64,000 nt of DNA, taken from assembly GCA_044221315.1 (NCBI GenBank), contig JBGAPK010000011.1:1-64000 (forward strand), read 5' to 3'. Both the position numbers and the translations under genes were made by a program. The notes under the pieces were generated by a model that saw only the letters and a list, made by a program, of their open reading frames with translations, had not been told where the DNA came from and ran no database searches. Source of the DNA: JAFEBO01 sp044221315. Its GTDB lineage: Bacteria > Planctomycetota > Phycisphaerae > Phycisphaerales > UBA1924. The stretch's first letter is position 1; each line of letters opens with the position of its first letter. Shown in pieces: positions 8,769 through 18,129 of this stretch.

Positions 8769-9091
8769 GCAGTAGAGTAAGCCTCAAATGGCGAATCGCG
8801 ATCTTTGTTTGACCAAGGTTTGTTCTATTGGTCAAGGTGACGCCTCGCGTCTACGAAAGGGGGTGGAATCGCTCATATGTTGCAGGAGCTTGCTCCAGAA
8901 CCGGTCGGGCGGACGCAGCGTCTGCGGCGGCTATCGGAATCGCCGTACGCCGCGCGGGACACTTGCTCGGCAGCACTTGCCGCACGGTACGAACGGGCGA
9001 GAATGCCATCGCAACCTCCACCGTAAGCCATCGCCGGTGCTTGCGGGGGGAGGATCGCAGGACCGGATCGCACTGGGAGGGACACCGTCTG
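8769..9091. other. Divergent promoter region between the LysR gene and the trehalose genes
   Basis: About 320 bases with no convincing ORF of their own. An in-frame extension of the trehalose phosphatase runs back to 8828, but its residues do not look like a protein and the ribosome site points to ATG 9092. Contains the LTTR-type dyad listed separately. Confidence 0.6.
8809..8835. promoter_or_regulatory. Inverted repeat TTGACCAA-N11-TTGGTCAA, likely LysR-type operator
   Basis: Two perfect 8-bp arms (8809-8816 and 8828-8835) are separated by 11 bases. LysR-type regulators typically bind dyads with T-N11-A geometry. The site lies 40 bases from the start of the divergent LysR gene and about 255 bases before the trehalose phosphatase start. 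Binding by this regulator is inferred from position and form. Confidence 0.65.
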
Positions 9092-11647
9092 ATGCAGGGT
9101 GACCTGTTTGAGCGCATTGATTCGCTCGCCAGAACTCCGGTTCTGCTGGTGGCCTGCGATTACGACGGCACCTTGTCTGAAATCGTCCCGGATCCGACCC
9201 GGGCGTTGCCGAATGCGGCGGCCCTTAAGGCCTTTCGCGACGTATCCGTGCTGCCTTGGACAACTTCGGCGGTGCTGTCCGGTCGATCAATAGCAGATCT
9301 GGTGCGATTCCTTGGCGATTCCGGACCCGAGTGGAGGATTGGATCACACGGCGCCGAATGGCGCAAGCCGGGTCTGACACTGACGGCGACTCAACGGGAG
9401 CAGCTGCGGCAGGTCATAGAGATCATCGCGTCGATTGCACAAACTGGTCGGGGGCTGCGATGCGAGCGCAAGCCCGCCGGAGTTGCTCTGCATTATCGGG
9501 GTGTTGAGGAGTCAGGGATCGCGGATCACGCCGTCGCGACCGCTGTCGAAAGGTGCGGCGCCCTTGCGGGCGTCCATGTGCGGCATGGAAGCAAAGTTGT
9601 TGAGTTCACGGTCGTGGAGCAGGACAAGGGAGAAGCGCTCCGGCGAGCGAGGCATGAATCCGGCGCGACCGGCGTGCTGTTCCTCGGCGACGATCTGACC
9701 GACGAGGACGCGTTCAGGACGTTGAGAGCCGATGAAATCGGAATCAAAGTCGGGTCGGGCGATAGCGCCGCGGGATTTCGCGTCGCGGATATTGACGGGG
9801 TTGCGACGGTGTTTCAAAGGCTGGCCTCCGCTCGCGCGGAGTGGTGCCGGTCTCGGCGCATAGTCGCGTTGGAGAAGTGCGCCATTCTCTCCGATCAACG
9901 AACGATTGCGGTGGTCTCTCCGGGCGCGAGAATCTCCTGGTTGTGCTTGCCGCGCCTCGATTCCGCTGCTGTCTTTGCGGAGTTGGTGGGCGACGGATCG
10001 GCAGGGTCGTTCGAAATCGCGCCGGCCGACGATGCTTCACCGCCACGATGTGCCTATTCCGGCGATTCATTTGTGCTTATGACCGAGTGGCAAGGTCTGC
10101 TCGTGACGGACTATCTAGACTGCTCGAATGGTAGAGCGTTTCAGAAAGCGGGCCGCGCAGACCTCATCCGCGTTATTGAAGGCACACGTCCTGCCCGCGT
10201 TCGCTTTGCTCCCCGGCTTGACTATGGCCGAATACCAACGCAACTGGAAATCCGTGACGGTGGGCTCGAAGTAAAGGGATCGAATGATCCAACGGTCCTT
10301 CGCTCCCAAGGGGTGAAATGGCATATCAGGAGCGAGGGGGTCCACCACACCGCCGAGGCGGTGGTCCAACCGTCCAACAGCCCGGTCGTGCTTGAGCTTC
10401 GCTATGGGTCGGCGAACCTGAAGGCGGTCGCGGAAGAAGAGCCGGAACGAAGGGAGCAGAATCGCCGTTTCTGGTCCGGTTGGGCACGGTCACTCAAACT
10501 GCCATCCGTATTTCCCGAACATGTAAAGCGAAGTGCACTCGTGCTCAAGGCGCTCTGCTACGGCCCGACAGGTGTAATTGCCGCTGCGGCGACGACCAGC
10601 CTGCCCGAGCAAATTGGCGGTACTCGGAATTGGGACTACCGCTTTTGCTGGCCAAGAGACGCGGCGCACTCCGCCGCAGCGCTTGTACGCCTGGGGAACA
10701 CCGGGCATGCACTGAAATTCCTTGATTGGATGCTGGAAGTGATCGACCGTTGCGAGGCGCCCGAGCGCCTTCATCCGATCTACACGCTTTCCGGCAATCA
10801 CCTGCCGCCCGAGGCGGAGTTGAGCCACTTGGCCGGCTTTGCCGAGAGTCGGCCCGTGCGTATTGGCAATGCCGCGGCGAACCAGGTGCAACTCGACGTA
10901 TTTGGCCCGATCGTTCACCTTGCGGCGATGCTCGCCGAAAGAGGCGCACCGATCGCACCGGACCACTGGCGGCTCGTTCGGGCAATGGTCCGCGCTGTGG
11001 AAGCCCGTTGGACCGAGCCCGATCACGGAATCTGGGAGATGCGGAAGGAACGCCAGCACCACTTGCACTCAAAGGTCATGTGCTGGCACACGATCGATCG
11101 CGCCCTTGTTGTCGAGGAAGCTGTTTGCGGAACCCGCAGTCCTGACTGGATTGCCCTCCGGAACAGCATCCGCGATGATGCGCTGGCACGCGGTTGGAGC
11201 AGGGCATTGGGAGCCTTTGCGGGCGCGTATGACCACGATTACCCCGACGCGGCGGTCTTGAAGATCGGCCTGACGGGGATGCTTGAAGTTGGCGATCCGA
11301 GATGGGCGGCCACGGTAGAAATGGTTGATCGCGAACTCCGCGACGGTCCGACGGTCCGTAGGTACCGCGTCGATGATGGCCTGCCGGGCATGGAGGGTGG
11401 CATGCACGTGTGCACCGGCTGGCTGATCGAGTCGTTGATCACGCTGGGCCGCCTTGCGGAGGCCCGCGCGATTCTCGACCAGTTCGCCGCGCTTCTCGTG
11501 GGCCCGGGAATTCTGACGGAGCAGTTCGATCCGCAGCACGGGCTTGCGGTGGGAAACCTGGCCCAGGCCTATTCACACCTCGCCTTTATCGACGCAGCCG
11601 TTGCGATTCACAATGCAACCGACCCGAAGTCGGAGGGCCGACCATGA
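9092..11647 (+). CDS. otsB: Trehalose-6-phosphate phosphatase fused to a GH15 glucosidase/trehalase domain
   Basis: An 851-residue two-domain enzyme. Residues ~1-245 are an OtsB-type HAD phosphatase: DYDGTLSEI, SGR, the Lys motif EQDKGEAL and LGDDLTDEDAF are all intact, so trehalose 6-phosphate to trehalose is expected. Residues ~255-845 are a GH15 (alpha/alpha)6 domain: RNWDYRFCWPRDAA, the catalytic-acid segment DHGIWEMR and the C-terminal LTEQFDPQHG...GNLAQAYSHL segment with the second Glu are present. GH15 members hydrolyse starch, glucodextran or trehalose. ATG 9092 is chosen because GGGAGG precedes it. The stop codon overlaps the ATG of otsA (ATGA), so the two are translationally coupled. 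Confidence 0.9.
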   Translation: MQGDLFERIDSLARTPVLLVACDYDGTLSEIVPDPTRALPNAAALKAFRDVSVLPWTTSAVLSGRSIADLVRFLGDSGPEWRIGSHGAEWRKPGLTLTATQREQLRQVIEIIASIAQTGRGLRCERKPAGVALHYRGVEESGIADHAVATAVERCGALAGVHVRHGSKVVEFTVVEQDKGEALRRARHESGATGVLFLGDDLTDEDAFRTLRADEIGIKVGSGDSAAGFRVADIDGVATVFQRLASARAEWCRSRRIVALEKCAILSDQRTIAVVSPGARISWLCLPRLDSAAVFAELVGDGSAGSFEIAPADDASPPRCAYSGDSFVLMTEWQGLLVTDYLDCSNGRAFQKAGRADLIRVIEGTRPARVRFAPRLDYGRIPTQLEIRDGGLEVKGSNDPTVLRSQGVKWHIRSEGVHHTAEAVVQPSNSPVVLELRYGSANLKAVAEEEPERREQNRRFWSGWARSLKLPSVFPEHVKRSALVLKALCYGPTGVIAAAATTSLPEQIGGTRNWDYRFCWPRDAAHSAAALVRLGNTGHALKFLDWMLEVIDRCEAPERLHPIYTLSGNHLPPEAELSHLAGFAESRPVRIGNAAANQVQLDVFGPIVHLAAMLAERGAPIAPDHWRLVRAMVRAVEARWTEPDHGIWEMRKERQHHLHSKVMCWHTIDRALVVEEAVCGTRSPDWIALRNSIRDDALARGWSRALGAFAGAYDHDYPDAAVLKIGLTGMLEVGDPRWAATVEMVDRELRDGPTVRRYRVDDGLPGMEGGMHVCTGWLIESLITLGRLAEARAILDQFAALLVGPGILTEQFDPQHGLAVGNLAQAYSHLAFIDAAVAIHNATDPKSEGRP

Positions 11648-13959
11648 AACCCAGCCGAAGGCCGTTTTCCTCGCGGTCCCTGCGATTTGGTCTGGTAATC
11701 GCGACCCTTGCGGGCATTGCCACCGGGTTGGTGCTCTGGTTCCAAGTGAACGGCCAGTACCGGCAGGGACTCGACGATCTCACTCGTCGCGCTCAGCTGC
11801 TGGGCCATCGGGTCGCGCCGACAGCCCGCCAAGCCTTTGAACGCGATGATTCGAACGTTTCTGCTTTCATTGGAGACCGCCTGGATGGGCACTTGCGCCT
11901 TCTTGGACTCGCGCTCTACCGAACGGATGGCAAGCTGATCGCGAGTGGACAGGGCCTGGCAGAACTCGCCGAGACCGTTGACGACGACGTCAAGCGTGGG
12001 CTCGCCTCAAAGTCGGAGGTCGCCGACATACGACGAGATGGCAGCGGCAGCACACACGTGCTCGTTCAGCCGCTCATCGACGAGAAGGGTGATGTCAAGG
12101 GCGCGATCGTCGTCCTGCATGATGCGCTGTATCTCGATGACCGCATGACCCGCGGCATTCTGCGTGTCATGCTCTGGTCAACCGGCATCGGCCTCGGGAT
12201 GTTCTTCATCACCACCGGGCTCGCTTGGGCGCTGTTCGAGCGACCTCTCCACATGCTCGCCGAATGGATGCGCCGCCTTCGGTTCGGGAACTCTCCGGAA
12301 ATGCCGCCGCACGGGCTGCCCGTTTCCAGACTAGCCGATGAGACCGCGCATCTCGCCGCCTCCTTTCGAGCCGCCCGAAACAAGGAGCGGGAGAATGCAC
12401 AGGAGATCGTGCGTTCCGAGAAGACATGGACTCGCGATCGCCTCCGGGCCCACGCGATCGATGCGCTCGGTGGCCAGTCCCTGGTAGTTGTCAGTAATCG
12501 TGAGCCGTATATGCATCAGCTCCGCGATGGCAAGCCGACGCTTGTGCGCCCCGCCAGCGGCTTGGTGACAGGGCTCGACCCGGTCCTTCGAGCCACCGGT
12601 GGGCTCTGGGTCGCCCACGGTGCCGGGGATGCCGACTTCCAGACTGTCGACGCTTCGGGCTGCATTCCGGTTCCGCCCGAGGATTCCCGCTACACGCTGA
12701 AGCGGGTCTGGATCACCAAGGAAGAAGAGCAGGGATACTACTACGGCTTTTCCAATGAGGGCCTTTGGCCGCTGTGCCATCTGACGCACGAGCGGCCGGT
12801 CTTTCGGGCGGGAGACTGGGAGCAGTATGTTCGCGCCAACCAGCGATTTGCTGACGCCGTTCTCGAGGAAATCGGCGACGAGAAGGCGGTGGTGATGGTG
12901 CAGGACTACCAGCTCGCGCTCGTGCCACGCATGATCAAGGCAAAGCGCCCTGACATCCGGGTGGGACTATTCTGGCACATACCGTGGCCCAACGCGGAGG
13001 CATTTCGCATCTGCCCTTACCGCGTGGAGCTTCTGCAGGGCATGCTTGGTGCGGACCTGCTGGGCTTCCACCTCCAGCAGCACTGCAACAACTTCCTCGA
13101 CACGGTCGATCGGATGGTAGAGGCGAAGCTTGATTGGGATCGCTTTTCCGCTGAGATCAAGAGCCACGTTTCATTCGTTCGGCCTTTCCCCATCAGCGTC
13201 CAGCCCTGGTCCGAACGCGGCGTTGCATCCGGGTCCGATCTGGCGAAGCAGATGTCCACTCTCCGCGAGCAGCACCAGCTCGGCGGTTGCATGCTGGGTG
13301 TCGGTGTCGATCGCATCGATTACACAAAGGGAATTGCTGAGCGATTCCGGGCTATCGAGCGCTTGTTCGAGAAGTACCCTCAGCATCGCGGCGAGTTCAC
13401 TCTGGTGCAGCTCGGCGCACCAAGTCGAACACATATACCGCGCTACCGGGATCTGGTGACCGAGCTCGAAGCGATCGCGGACGCGATCAACTGGAAATAC
13501 CAGGGGAAGGGTTGGAAGCCGATCCAGTTCCTTGTGGACCATCACGAAGGCCCCGCGGTCTACGCCTTCCTCAAGATGGCTTCTGTCTGTATCGTCAGTT
13601 CGCTGCACGACGGCATGAACCTCGTTGCCAAGGAATATGTAGCAGCCAAAGCGGAGAGCGCGGGCAGCGAATCCGATTGCGGTGTGGAAGGGGTGCTTGT
13701 GCTGTCCGAGTTCGCGGGCGCGGCCCGCGACCTGCCCGAGGCGCTCATCGTCAATCCGTACGATACCGAGGAATTCGCTGACGCGATCCACGACGCGATC
13801 GAGATGGAAATCAAGGAGCGTCGCCAGCGGATGACAAGGATGCGACTGCGGGTTGAGGAATTCAACATCTATCGCTGGGCCGCCGACTTCCTGACCGCCC
13901 TCTCTCAGGGCAAGGGCCATGCGGAACAACAAGCCGAAGGAGAAGCCAGCGTTCATTGA
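11644..13959 (+). CDS. otsA: Membrane-anchored trehalose-6-phosphate synthase with N-terminal sensor-like region
   Basis: A 771-residue protein that should join glucose from a nucleotide sugar to glucose 6-phosphate. Residues 14-36 are a membrane helix, ~40-168 a presumed extracytoplasmic domain of sensor (CACHE-like) length, 172-197 a second membrane helix, ~198-255 a HAMP-like helical linker, and ~280-750 the GT20 catalytic domain. GT20 signatures are intact: VQDYQLALVP, FWHIPWPNAEAF, GVDRIDYTKG (the Arg and Lys that hold donor phosphate), SSLHDGMNLVAKEY and LSEFAGAARDL. E. coli OtsA has only the catalytic part. The architecture suggests activity tuned by an outside signal. The start overlaps the stop of the phosphatase-GH15 gene by 4 bases. 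Confidence 0.9.
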   Translation: MKPSRRPFSSRSLRFGLVIATLAGIATGLVLWFQVNGQYRQGLDDLTRRAQLLGHRVAPTARQAFERDDSNVSAFIGDRLDGHLRLLGLALYRTDGKLIASGQGLAELAETVDDDVKRGLASKSEVADIRRDGSGSTHVLVQPLIDEKGDVKGAIVVLHDALYLDDRMTRGILRVMLWSTGIGLGMFFITTGLAWALFERPLHMLAEWMRRLRFGNSPEMPPHGLPVSRLADETAHLAASFRAARNKERENAQEIVRSEKTWTRDRLRAHAIDALGGQSLVVVSNREPYMHQLRDGKPTLVRPASGLVTGLDPVLRATGGLWVAHGAGDADFQTVDASGCIPVPPEDSRYTLKRVWITKEEEQGYYYGFSNEGLWPLCHLTHERPVFRAGDWEQYVRANQRFADAVLEEIGDEKAVVMVQDYQLALVPRMIKAKRPDIRVGLFWHIPWPNAEAFRICPYRVELLQGMLGADLLGFHLQQHCNNFLDTVDRMVEAKLDWDRFSAEIKSHVSFVRPFPISVQPWSERGVASGSDLAKQMSTLREQHQLGGCMLGVGVDRIDYTKGIAERFRAIERLFEKYPQHRGEFTLVQLGAPSRTHIPRYRDLVTELEAIADAINWKYQGKGWKPIQFLVDHHEGPAVYAFLKMASVCIVSSLHDGMNLVAKEYVAAKAESAGSESDCGVEGVLVLSEFAGAARDLPEALIVNPYDTEEFADAIHDAIEMEIKERRQRMTRMRLRVEEFNIYRWAADFLTALSQGKGHAEQQAEGEASVH

Positions 13960-14058
13960 AAGATTGTCGCCCGAGCCGTCTGCCCGATGCGTCATCGCAT
14001 CCCAACGCTGGACGAATCCCGGCCCTTTCCTTAAGTCGAATCGAGCGCCCCCAATCCA

Positions 14059-15657
14059 ATGGCCGAGAACGCACCAAATACCGGGACCCCAACCGAGGCT
14101 CCCGTCGAAAGGATCCGAAACCAACACGATCGGTCATCTCGCCGATTGCACTTCTGTCGGGCGGCGGCAATCGGATTATTCGCCGGGCTGCTGGCGGTCG
14201 CCTTCCGTCGGGCCCTTGCGGCCGCCGAATCGGGGCGATCCGACTTGCTGCACGCGTTGCACTCGCACCCGGGATGGGGCTGGTCGGTCATGCCCGCAAT
14301 CGGAATCGCCGCGGGGTGCCTGGTTGGGTGGATCACTCAACGATTCGCGCCGGAGGCTGCGGGCAGCGGCATCCCACATTTGAAAGGGGTGCTGTTGCAT
14401 CTGCGAACGCTTTCCTGGGCGCGACTGCTTCCTGTGAAATTTCTTGGAGGCGTGCTCGGTATCGGAGCGGGCTTGTCCCTCGGTCGAGAAGGGCCGACTG
14501 TGCAGATGGGCTCGGCGGTTGCGCTCGCGCTCGCCCGGCCCCTACGAGCGCCCACGCCGGACATTCCTCAGCTTCTTACGGCCGGCGCGGGCGCGGGGCT
14601 GGCCGCGGCGTTCAATGCGCCCCTGGCGGGGCTGATCTTCGTCATCGAAGAGCTTCACCGTGAACTCTCTTCGCGGACAGCAGCCGGCGCGCTTGTTGCC
14701 GCCGTGTGCGCGACGGTTGTGGCCCAATGGCTCGCCGGCGACACGCCCTCATTCGAGGTTCACGGACTCTTTTCGATGCCGCTCTGGGCGCTCCCGCTCG
14801 CGGCAATCGTGGGCGTGCTGGGCGGGATCGGCGGCGTCGTTTTCAATCGAGCGCTCCTCGCAGGCCAGGCACTCGCCCTGAACCAGAGCCGGATCCCGCG
14901 ATGGTCCATGCCGGGAATTGCCGGAGCAATGGTCGGGCTGTCGGGATGGTGGATGCCCGATGCGATCGGTGGAGGGCAAGACGTCGCCGAACGAGTCATG
15001 GGCGGAACCATGAGCGTGACACTTGCCTCACTTCTCGCGCTGATCGCAGTCAAGTTCTTCCTGACGGTGGTCAGCTACTCGTCCGGGGCTCCTGGCGGGA
15101 TCTTTGCCCCGATGCTCTTGCTGGGCGTCATGCTCGGCGCTGCGTTCGGAAGGACAGTGGCAATCATTTCACCGTCGCTGGAAAGCCAATCCCAAGTTCT
15201 GGCGGTGCTGGGAATGGCGGCGGTCTTTGTCGGATCGGTCAGGGCGCCCCTCACGGGCATCGTATTGATCAGCGAGATGACGGATGGCTATCAGCTTCTC
15301 TTTCCCATTTGTATCGCGGCGCTCGGGGCGTACCTGACTGCCGAAGGACTTCGAGGTGTACCGATCTACGACGCTCTGCTCGAAGCCGATCTCAGACGTA
15401 CTGGACACGGTTCGACTCGTGCCGAGCCGCGGACCATCTATATCGGCGTTCAGTTCGGATCGGCCATGGCGGGACGAACGATCGCCCAGGCCGGATTGCC
15501 ATCCGGATGCCTTGTTATCGCGGTGGAGCGAGGAGGAACCCAGTTGCTGCCCGGGGCCGGCGTCGTCCTGATGCCGGGTGATCACGTTTCGATTCTCACT
15601 CCCGGCGACTCCCCCGAGGCCCCGCTGGAGATTGTGCAACTTTGTACCGGGCTATGA
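14059..15657 (+). CDS. ClC-family chloride channel/transporter with C-terminal TrkA-C domain
   Basis: A 532-residue integral membrane protein with the ClC fold. Selectivity-filter motifs are visible: GSGIPHLKG, GREGPTVQ (with the gating glutamate) and GAPGGIFAP. The last ~75 residues (from about YIGVQFGSAMAGRTI) match a TrkA-C/RCK-C regulatory domain, which binds small ligands in ion-transport proteins. It moves chloride, either as a channel or a Cl-/H+ exchanger. It starts 99 bases after otsA on the same strand and may share its transcript, fitting an osmotic or ionic stress role. No strong ribosome site is seen before ATG 14059. Confidence 0.92.
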   Translation: MAENAPNTGTPTEAPVERIRNQHDRSSRRLHFCRAAAIGLFAGLLAVAFRRALAAAESGRSDLLHALHSHPGWGWSVMPAIGIAAGCLVGWITQRFAPEAAGSGIPHLKGVLLHLRTLSWARLLPVKFLGGVLGIGAGLSLGREGPTVQMGSAVALALARPLRAPTPDIPQLLTAGAGAGLAAAFNAPLAGLIFVIEELHRELSSRTAAGALVAAVCATVVAQWLAGDTPSFEVHGLFSMPLWALPLAAIVGVLGGIGGVVFNRALLAGQALALNQSRIPRWSMPGIAGAMVGLSGWWMPDAIGGGQDVAERVMGGTMSVTLASLLALIAVKFFLTVVSYSSGAPGGIFAPMLLLGVMLGAAFGRTVAIISPSLESQSQVLAVLGMAAVFVGSVRAPLTGIVLISEMTDGYQLLFPICIAALGAYLTAEGLRGVPIYDALLEADLRRTGHGSTRAEPRTIYIGVQFGSAMAGRTIAQAGLPSGCLVIAVERGGTQLLPGAGVVLMPGDHVSILTPGDSPEAPLEIVQLCTGL

Positions 15658-15775
15658 GAAATCTCTCCGAATTCAGTTGCGAGCACGCTTGGAAAAAATC
15701 GGCCTTTGGAGGATCGCCGACCCGCCCGCCCGGTCTCGATCCTCAACGCAGTTTCGGAATTCGATTGGAACACGA

Positions 15776-17095
15776 ATGACAAACCCAGTCTCTCCGGCAA
15801 CTTCCGACGGTGGCGGTAACGAATTGTGGCTCGGCGTAGACTTGCGCAAGCACAGATGGGTGTTTCCGGCCGTCGGAGTAATGACGTCGTCGATCCGCGG
15901 CGCAGCGGCATACACGTTTTCCATCTTTATTCTCCCCTTGGAGCGAGAATTTGGCTGGACTCGTGCGGAGGTCGTGCTGGTATTTTGCTTCTACACCTTT
16001 CTGTACGCGTTGTTCGCATTCATTGGCGGAATGGCCGTGGACAGAATCGGACCAAGGCGTCCGTTCGTTGCAGGCGCGCTCATGATTGTGTGTTCGCAGA
16101 TTCTTGCCAGCCGTGCCGGCACCCACTTTGAATTGCTCATGACCTACGGAGTGATGCTGGGCTGCGGACTCGGGCTTACCTCGTCAGCTGCAACGGTCGC
16201 TCTTTCTGCCCGCTGGTATCCGTCCTTGCTTGTCCGCGGCACCGTGATCGGAATAAGCGTCATGGGGATCGGCATCGGCGGACTGGTGGCGGCCCCCCTC
16301 TGGCATATTGGTTTGGTTGAATGGGGCTGGAGACCCACATTCCTCATTACTGCCGCGAGTTACGGCGCCCTGCTTGCGATCATCGCATCGATTATCCGAT
16401 TTCCGCGTGTGGAATTACGCCCCGAAATGGATGTGACAGAATTTGGTGCCGATTTTTGTCTCCAAGAAGCGATTCTGCACCGCGAGTTGTGGACGGTTGC
16501 GCTGCTCCTTTTCTTAACACTATTCGGCGGGCTCCTGGTGTTCAGTCAGTTCTTTCCGTTCTTTACCGAGTCGGCCGCTGGCGCTGGGGCGTACGGCGTC
16601 ACTGTCACTGCAGTTGCGGTCGTCATCCAGTCGGTGTTTAGTTGCATCGGGCCGCCTTCGTTCGGCTGGCTGTCGGGGCGAATCGGAGTACGCTTTTCAA
16701 GCGCGTTGTGCGCCCTCTGCATGGCCGGGGGACTGACGTTACTCGCGAAGGCCGGCAGTCGCGTCGCCGATCCGGCCAGTCTCGGAGGTGTTTCCATTTT
16801 CGGCATCGGCCTTATCGGATTCGCGTTCAGTGGCGCGATTGCACTCGCCGCAGCATCGTGCGCGGCCATGTTTGGAACCAGGTATCTTGCTCGGATCTTT
16901 GGGATGGTGCTGCTTCTTGGATTCGGCAGTGCTGCACCGCTCGGGCCACTCGCCGGTGCATTCTTCCGCGAACACACGGGTGACTATCACATTTCGCTAT
17001 ACATCGCCGCCGCCCTGGCCACACTTGCTCTTGCCTTCGCGCTAATTGCGTTGCCCGGACGAAATGAAGAGAGGCTCCGAAGTGAGTGGTCGTGA
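15776..17095 (+). CDS. MFS transporter, OFA/monocarboxylate-like
   Basis: A 439-residue, 12-helix major facilitator superfamily protein. The loop 2-3 signature is present as GGMAVDRIGPRRP, and the first helix region TSSIRGAAAYTFSIFILPLE plus FGWTR matches oxalate/formate-type and monocarboxylate-type antiporters, where a PLxxxFGWSR-like motif follows helix 1. The substrate is probably a small organic anion but is not determined. ATG 15776 gives a normal cytoplasmic N-terminus; the longer frame upstream looks non-coding. It lies 118 bases after the ClC gene and is convergent with manA. Confidence 0.83.
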   Translation: MTNPVSPATSDGGGNELWLGVDLRKHRWVFPAVGVMTSSIRGAAAYTFSIFILPLEREFGWTRAEVVLVFCFYTFLYALFAFIGGMAVDRIGPRRPFVAGALMIVCSQILASRAGTHFELLMTYGVMLGCGLGLTSSAATVALSARWYPSLLVRGTVIGISVMGIGIGGLVAAPLWHIGLVEWGWRPTFLITAASYGALLAIIASIIRFPRVELRPEMDVTEFGADFCLQEAILHRELWTVALLLFLTLFGGLLVFSQFFPFFTESAAGAGAYGVTVTAVAVVIQSVFSCIGPPSFGWLSGRIGVRFSSALCALCMAGGLTLLAKAGSRVADPASLGGVSIFGIGLIGFAFSGAIALAAASCAAMFGTRYLARIFGMVLLLGFGSAAPLGPLAGAFFREHTGDYHISLYIAAALATLALAFALIALPGRNEERLRSEWS

Positions 17096-17101
17096 TGGAA
17101 G

Positions 17102-18121
17102 TCAACTCACATCCACAACCAGGAGCGTGGATTCGACGTCGGCGCGGAGCAGGGAAGACTTGAGAATCGCCGCGGGAATCAGGACGGTGGATCCGGGCGG
17201 CAACGACAGCGGCGGGAACGCGCGGTCGATGGACTCCATCGCGACCAGTCCCTTCAGGATCATGAGGACGTGCGCTCGGCGAGGGGGCAAGCCGAAATCA
17301 CGCCGCTCTCCCTGATTCAGACGCCATTCGTGCACGCGGAAGAACTCGGTGGAGACGAGCCGGCCGCTCTTCCTGCCGCGCTCCAGACGAGCCACCGGGG
17401 GCGGTGCGCCAAAGTCTGTGCAGGCGAGGGTCTGGGCGACGTGCAGTTCGCGGCCCGAGCGTCCGTATTCCTTCGCCCAGTCGTACACCCGGAAAGTTGT
17501 GTCGCTGGGGGTTTGGACTTCGGCAACAACAACGCCGGCCCCGAGGGCGTGGATCGTGCCGCTGGGGAGGTTGTGGCATTCGCCGACGATTGCCGGGAAT
17601 GACTGCATGACCTCGGGAACTCGGCCGTCCTGAACGGCGGCCTCGAACGCGGGCCTCGTCACTCCGGGCTTGAGGCCCTTGAAAATGACCGGTTCCTGAC
17701 CGTTTGCGGGCTGGGTGTGGAGGATGTACCAGCATTCGGTCTTGAGGTGGGCGTCCGGATGAGATGCCGCATAGGCGGGCGAGGGATGCACCTGGATTGA
17801 GAGATGTTCGCGGGCGTCAAGAAACTTGACGAGCAGCGGAAAGGCGCCGGCGGGCGTGGGCGAGGTGCTGCCGAGCAGTTCACCGCTCCACAGCCTCACT
17901 GCGTCGCGAACGGACTGACCTGCCAGGGGGCCGTTCTTGATGAGGGAGTGCTCGGGCGAACCACCGCCACCGGACGCGGATGTTGAGTCGAGGTCCGCGA
18001 GTTCCCAACTCTCGCCGATGTTGCCGGGGGGAAGTTCCTTCCCCAATGCCTCGAGCGCACGGCCACCCCAGACTTTTTCCTTGAAGATCGGGCGGAAGAG
18101 AAGGGGGTAGGGGTTGGGCAT
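17102..18121 (-). CDS. manA: Mannose-6-phosphate isomerase, class I type
   Basis: A 339-residue zinc-dependent cupin enzyme that interconverts mannose 6-phosphate and fructose 6-phosphate. Seen motifs: the N-terminal KEKVWGG, SIQVHPSP (zinc-binding His112), LKTECWYIL (zinc-binding Glu129), and SGTIHALGAG followed by VAEVQTPSDTTFRVYDW. Length fits the short bacterial ManA form. The second cupin at the C-terminus (from ~255) is weakly conserved, as usual. It supplies mannose for GDP-mannose or catabolises it. The gene begins at ATG 18121 and is preceded by a 113-base repeat-containing spacer. Confidence 0.93.
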   Translation of the reverse strand: MPNPYPLLFRPIFKEKVWGGRALEALGKELPPGNIGESWELADLDSTSASGGGGSPEHSLIKNGPLAGQSVRDAVRLWSGELLGSTSPTPAGAFPLLVKFLDAREHLSIQVHPSPAYAASHPDAHLKTECWYILHTQPANGQEPVIFKGLKPGVTRPAFEAAVQDGRVPEVMQSFPAIVGECHNLPSGTIHALGAGVVVAEVQTPSDTTFRVYDWAKEYGRSGRELHVAQTLACTDFGAPPPVARLERGRKSGRLVSTEFFRVHEWRLNQGERRDFGLPPRRAHVLMILKGLVAMESIDRAFPPLSLPPGSTVLIPAAILKSSLLRADVESTLLVVDVS

Positions 18122-18129
18122 GAGAGGAC

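Noticed and set aside
8828..9091. N-terminal extension of the trehalose phosphatase gene to TTG 8828
   Set aside because: It would begin in the second arm of the inverted repeat, has no ribosome site, and encodes Arg/Ser-rich residues unlike a HAD N-terminus.
7857..17095. The stress module considered as a mobile island
   Set aside because: No integrase, transposase, tRNA end or flanking repeat is visible, and base composition looks like its surroundings.
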